Positions 4,895 to 5,793 of a stretch of DNA of 5,793 nt are shown here, piece by piece. The notes under the pieces are model-generated. The model was given only the letters and a program-made list of their open reading frames with translations, had not been told where the DNA came from and did not search any database. Source of the stretch: an uncultured Collinsella sp. GTDB taxonomy: Bacteria; Actinomycetota; Coriobacteriia; Coriobacteriales; Coriobacteriaceae. The number at the start of each line of letters is the position of its first letter. The stretch's first letter is position 1. The stretch lies in assembly GCA_900548935.1 (NCBI GenBank), contig URMR01000118.1:1-5793 (forward strand). The letters are read 5' to 3'. The translations under genes were made by a program, and so were the position numbers.

Positions 4895-5793
4895 ATGTCA
4901 GAAGAACTTCGTTCCATCCCACCCCAACACGGGTCCTTTGTTTTTACGTCGGAGTCGGTGACCGAAGGTCATCCCGATAAGATCGCTGACCAGATCAGCG
5001 ACGCCGTCCTCGACGCAATCCTCGCCAAAGAAATAGAGCTCCAGGAGCAGGGCTACATCGCCCCCAACGGCGTGCCTGCCAACGTGGAGAACGTCCGCTG
5101 CGCCTGCGAGACCCTCGTAACCACCGGCACCGTCATCGTCGCCGGCGAGATTCGCACCCAGGCCTACGTAGACGTTCAGGAAATCGCCCGCGGCGTTATC
5201 CGCCGCATTGGCTATAACCGTGCCAAATTCGGCTTTGACTGCGACACCTGCGGCGTTATGAGCCTCATCCACGAGCAGTCTCCCGATATCGCCCAGGGCG
5301 TCGACGAGTCCTTCGAGACCCAGACCGGCGCTACCACCGACCCGATCGACCTGATCGGTGCCGGCGACCAGGGCATGATGTTCGGTTATGCCTCCAACGA
5401 GACCAAGACCCTCATGCCCATGCCGCACTACGTGGCAAGCCGCCTGGCCGAGCGCCTGGCCGCCGTGCGTCACGACGGTACCCTGGCCTATCTGCGTCCC
5501 GACGGCAAGACCCAGGTTAGCGTTCGTTACGTTAACGGCGTTCCTACCCAGGTCGAAAAGGTGGTTATATCTACTCAGCACTCCGAGGAAACCGATCCTG
5601 CTGAATTGCGCGAAGCGCTTAAGCGCAACGTTATCGACCCCGTGTTTGGGGCCGAGGGAGTAACGGTCGCAGACGATCTGGAACTGTATGTGAACCCTAC
5701 CGGTCGTTTTGTGGTGGGCGGCCCTATGGGCGATGCAGGTCTTACTGGCCGCAAGATCATCGTTGACACCTATGGCGGTATGGGGCGTCACGG
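4895..5793 (+). CDS. metK: S-adenosylmethionine synthetase (methionine adenosyltransferase), 3' end outside the window
   Basis: This enzyme makes S-adenosylmethionine from methionine and ATP, feeding cell methylation and the polyamine and radical-SAM pathways. The visible part has 299 full codons and two bases of the next. Clear family landmarks are FTSESVTEGHPDKIADQISD (17-36) with the active-site His26 and Asp28, GAGDQGMMFGYA (155-166, ATP-binding signature), STQHSEE (226-232), NPTGRFVVGGPMGDAGLTGR (267-286) and DTYGGMGRHG at the edge. The second signature, GGGAFSGKD, should follow just outside. Compared with the E. coli and B. subtilis proteins as I remember them, about 18 extra residues lie between DAIL (40-43) and ACET (70-73). 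The ATG at 4895 has GAAAGGA 5 nt upstream. The gene diverges from gltX. No frameshift is seen; the truncation is only the window boundary. Confidence 0.98.
   Translation, partial: MSEELRSIPPQHGSFVFTSESVTEGHPDKIADQISDAVLDAILAKEIELQEQGYIAPNGVPANVENVRCACETLVTTGTVIVAGEIRTQAYVDVQEIARGVIRRIGYNRAKFGFDCDTCGVMSLIHEQSPDIAQGVDESFETQTGATTDPIDLIGAGDQGMMFGYASNETKTLMPMPHYVASRLAERLAAVRHDGTLAYLRPDGKTQVSVRYVNGVPTQVEKVVISTQHSEETDPAELREALKRNVIDPVFGAEGVTVADDLELYVNPTGRFVVGGPMGDAGLTGRKIIVDTYGGMGRH

Noticed and set aside
4898..5791. A 297-codon minus-strand open frame opposite metK
   Set aside because: metK on the plus strand carries every family motif, so the minus-strand frame is a codon-bias shadow.

Overview
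The window is ordinary high-GC bacterial core genome: four housekeeping genes, tightly packed except for one 292-bp divergent intergenic region. Protein style, GC-rich codons, Shine-Dalgarno leaders and the gene set suggest an actinobacterium, most likely of the Coriobacteriia (Collinsella-like). That assignment is an inference from remembered family resemblance; no database was searched.

Layout. Three genes read leftwards: gltX (glutamyl-tRNA synthetase, 4602 to 3127), priA (replication-restart helicase, 3037 to 584) and def (peptide deformylase, 565 to 35). priA and def are 18 bp apart and look like one transcription unit, probably continuing off the left edge. gltX is separated from priA by 89 bp holding a good intrinsic terminator, so priA is at least partly uncoupled from gltX. 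Only 34 bp remain beyond def, and no gene can be called there. metK (S-adenosylmethionine synthetase) starts at 4895, reads rightwards, and is cut by the right edge after about 299 codons.

The gltX-metK gap (4603-4894) holds both divergent promoters and a 106-bp repeat-rich element (4684-4789) built from several copies, direct and inverted, of ACTCATTGGGGAC. It folds into a long imperfect hairpin and looks like a REP/BIME- or MITE-type mobile repeat. The metK leader also has a strong GC hairpin followed by five T residues, ending on the metK ribosome-binding site.

How the genes relate: metK turns methionine into SAM, def removes the formyl group from nascent fMet proteins, gltX charges tRNA-Glu and priA reloads the replisome at collapsed forks. 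They share no single pathway, but metK, priA and def often lie near one another in bacteria. No defence system, prophage, CRISPR array or clearly new system is visible. The observations most worth a second look are a canonical-looking beta-clamp-binding pentapeptide (QLSLF) at the extreme N-terminus of PriA, the intergenic repeat element, and the metK leader structure.
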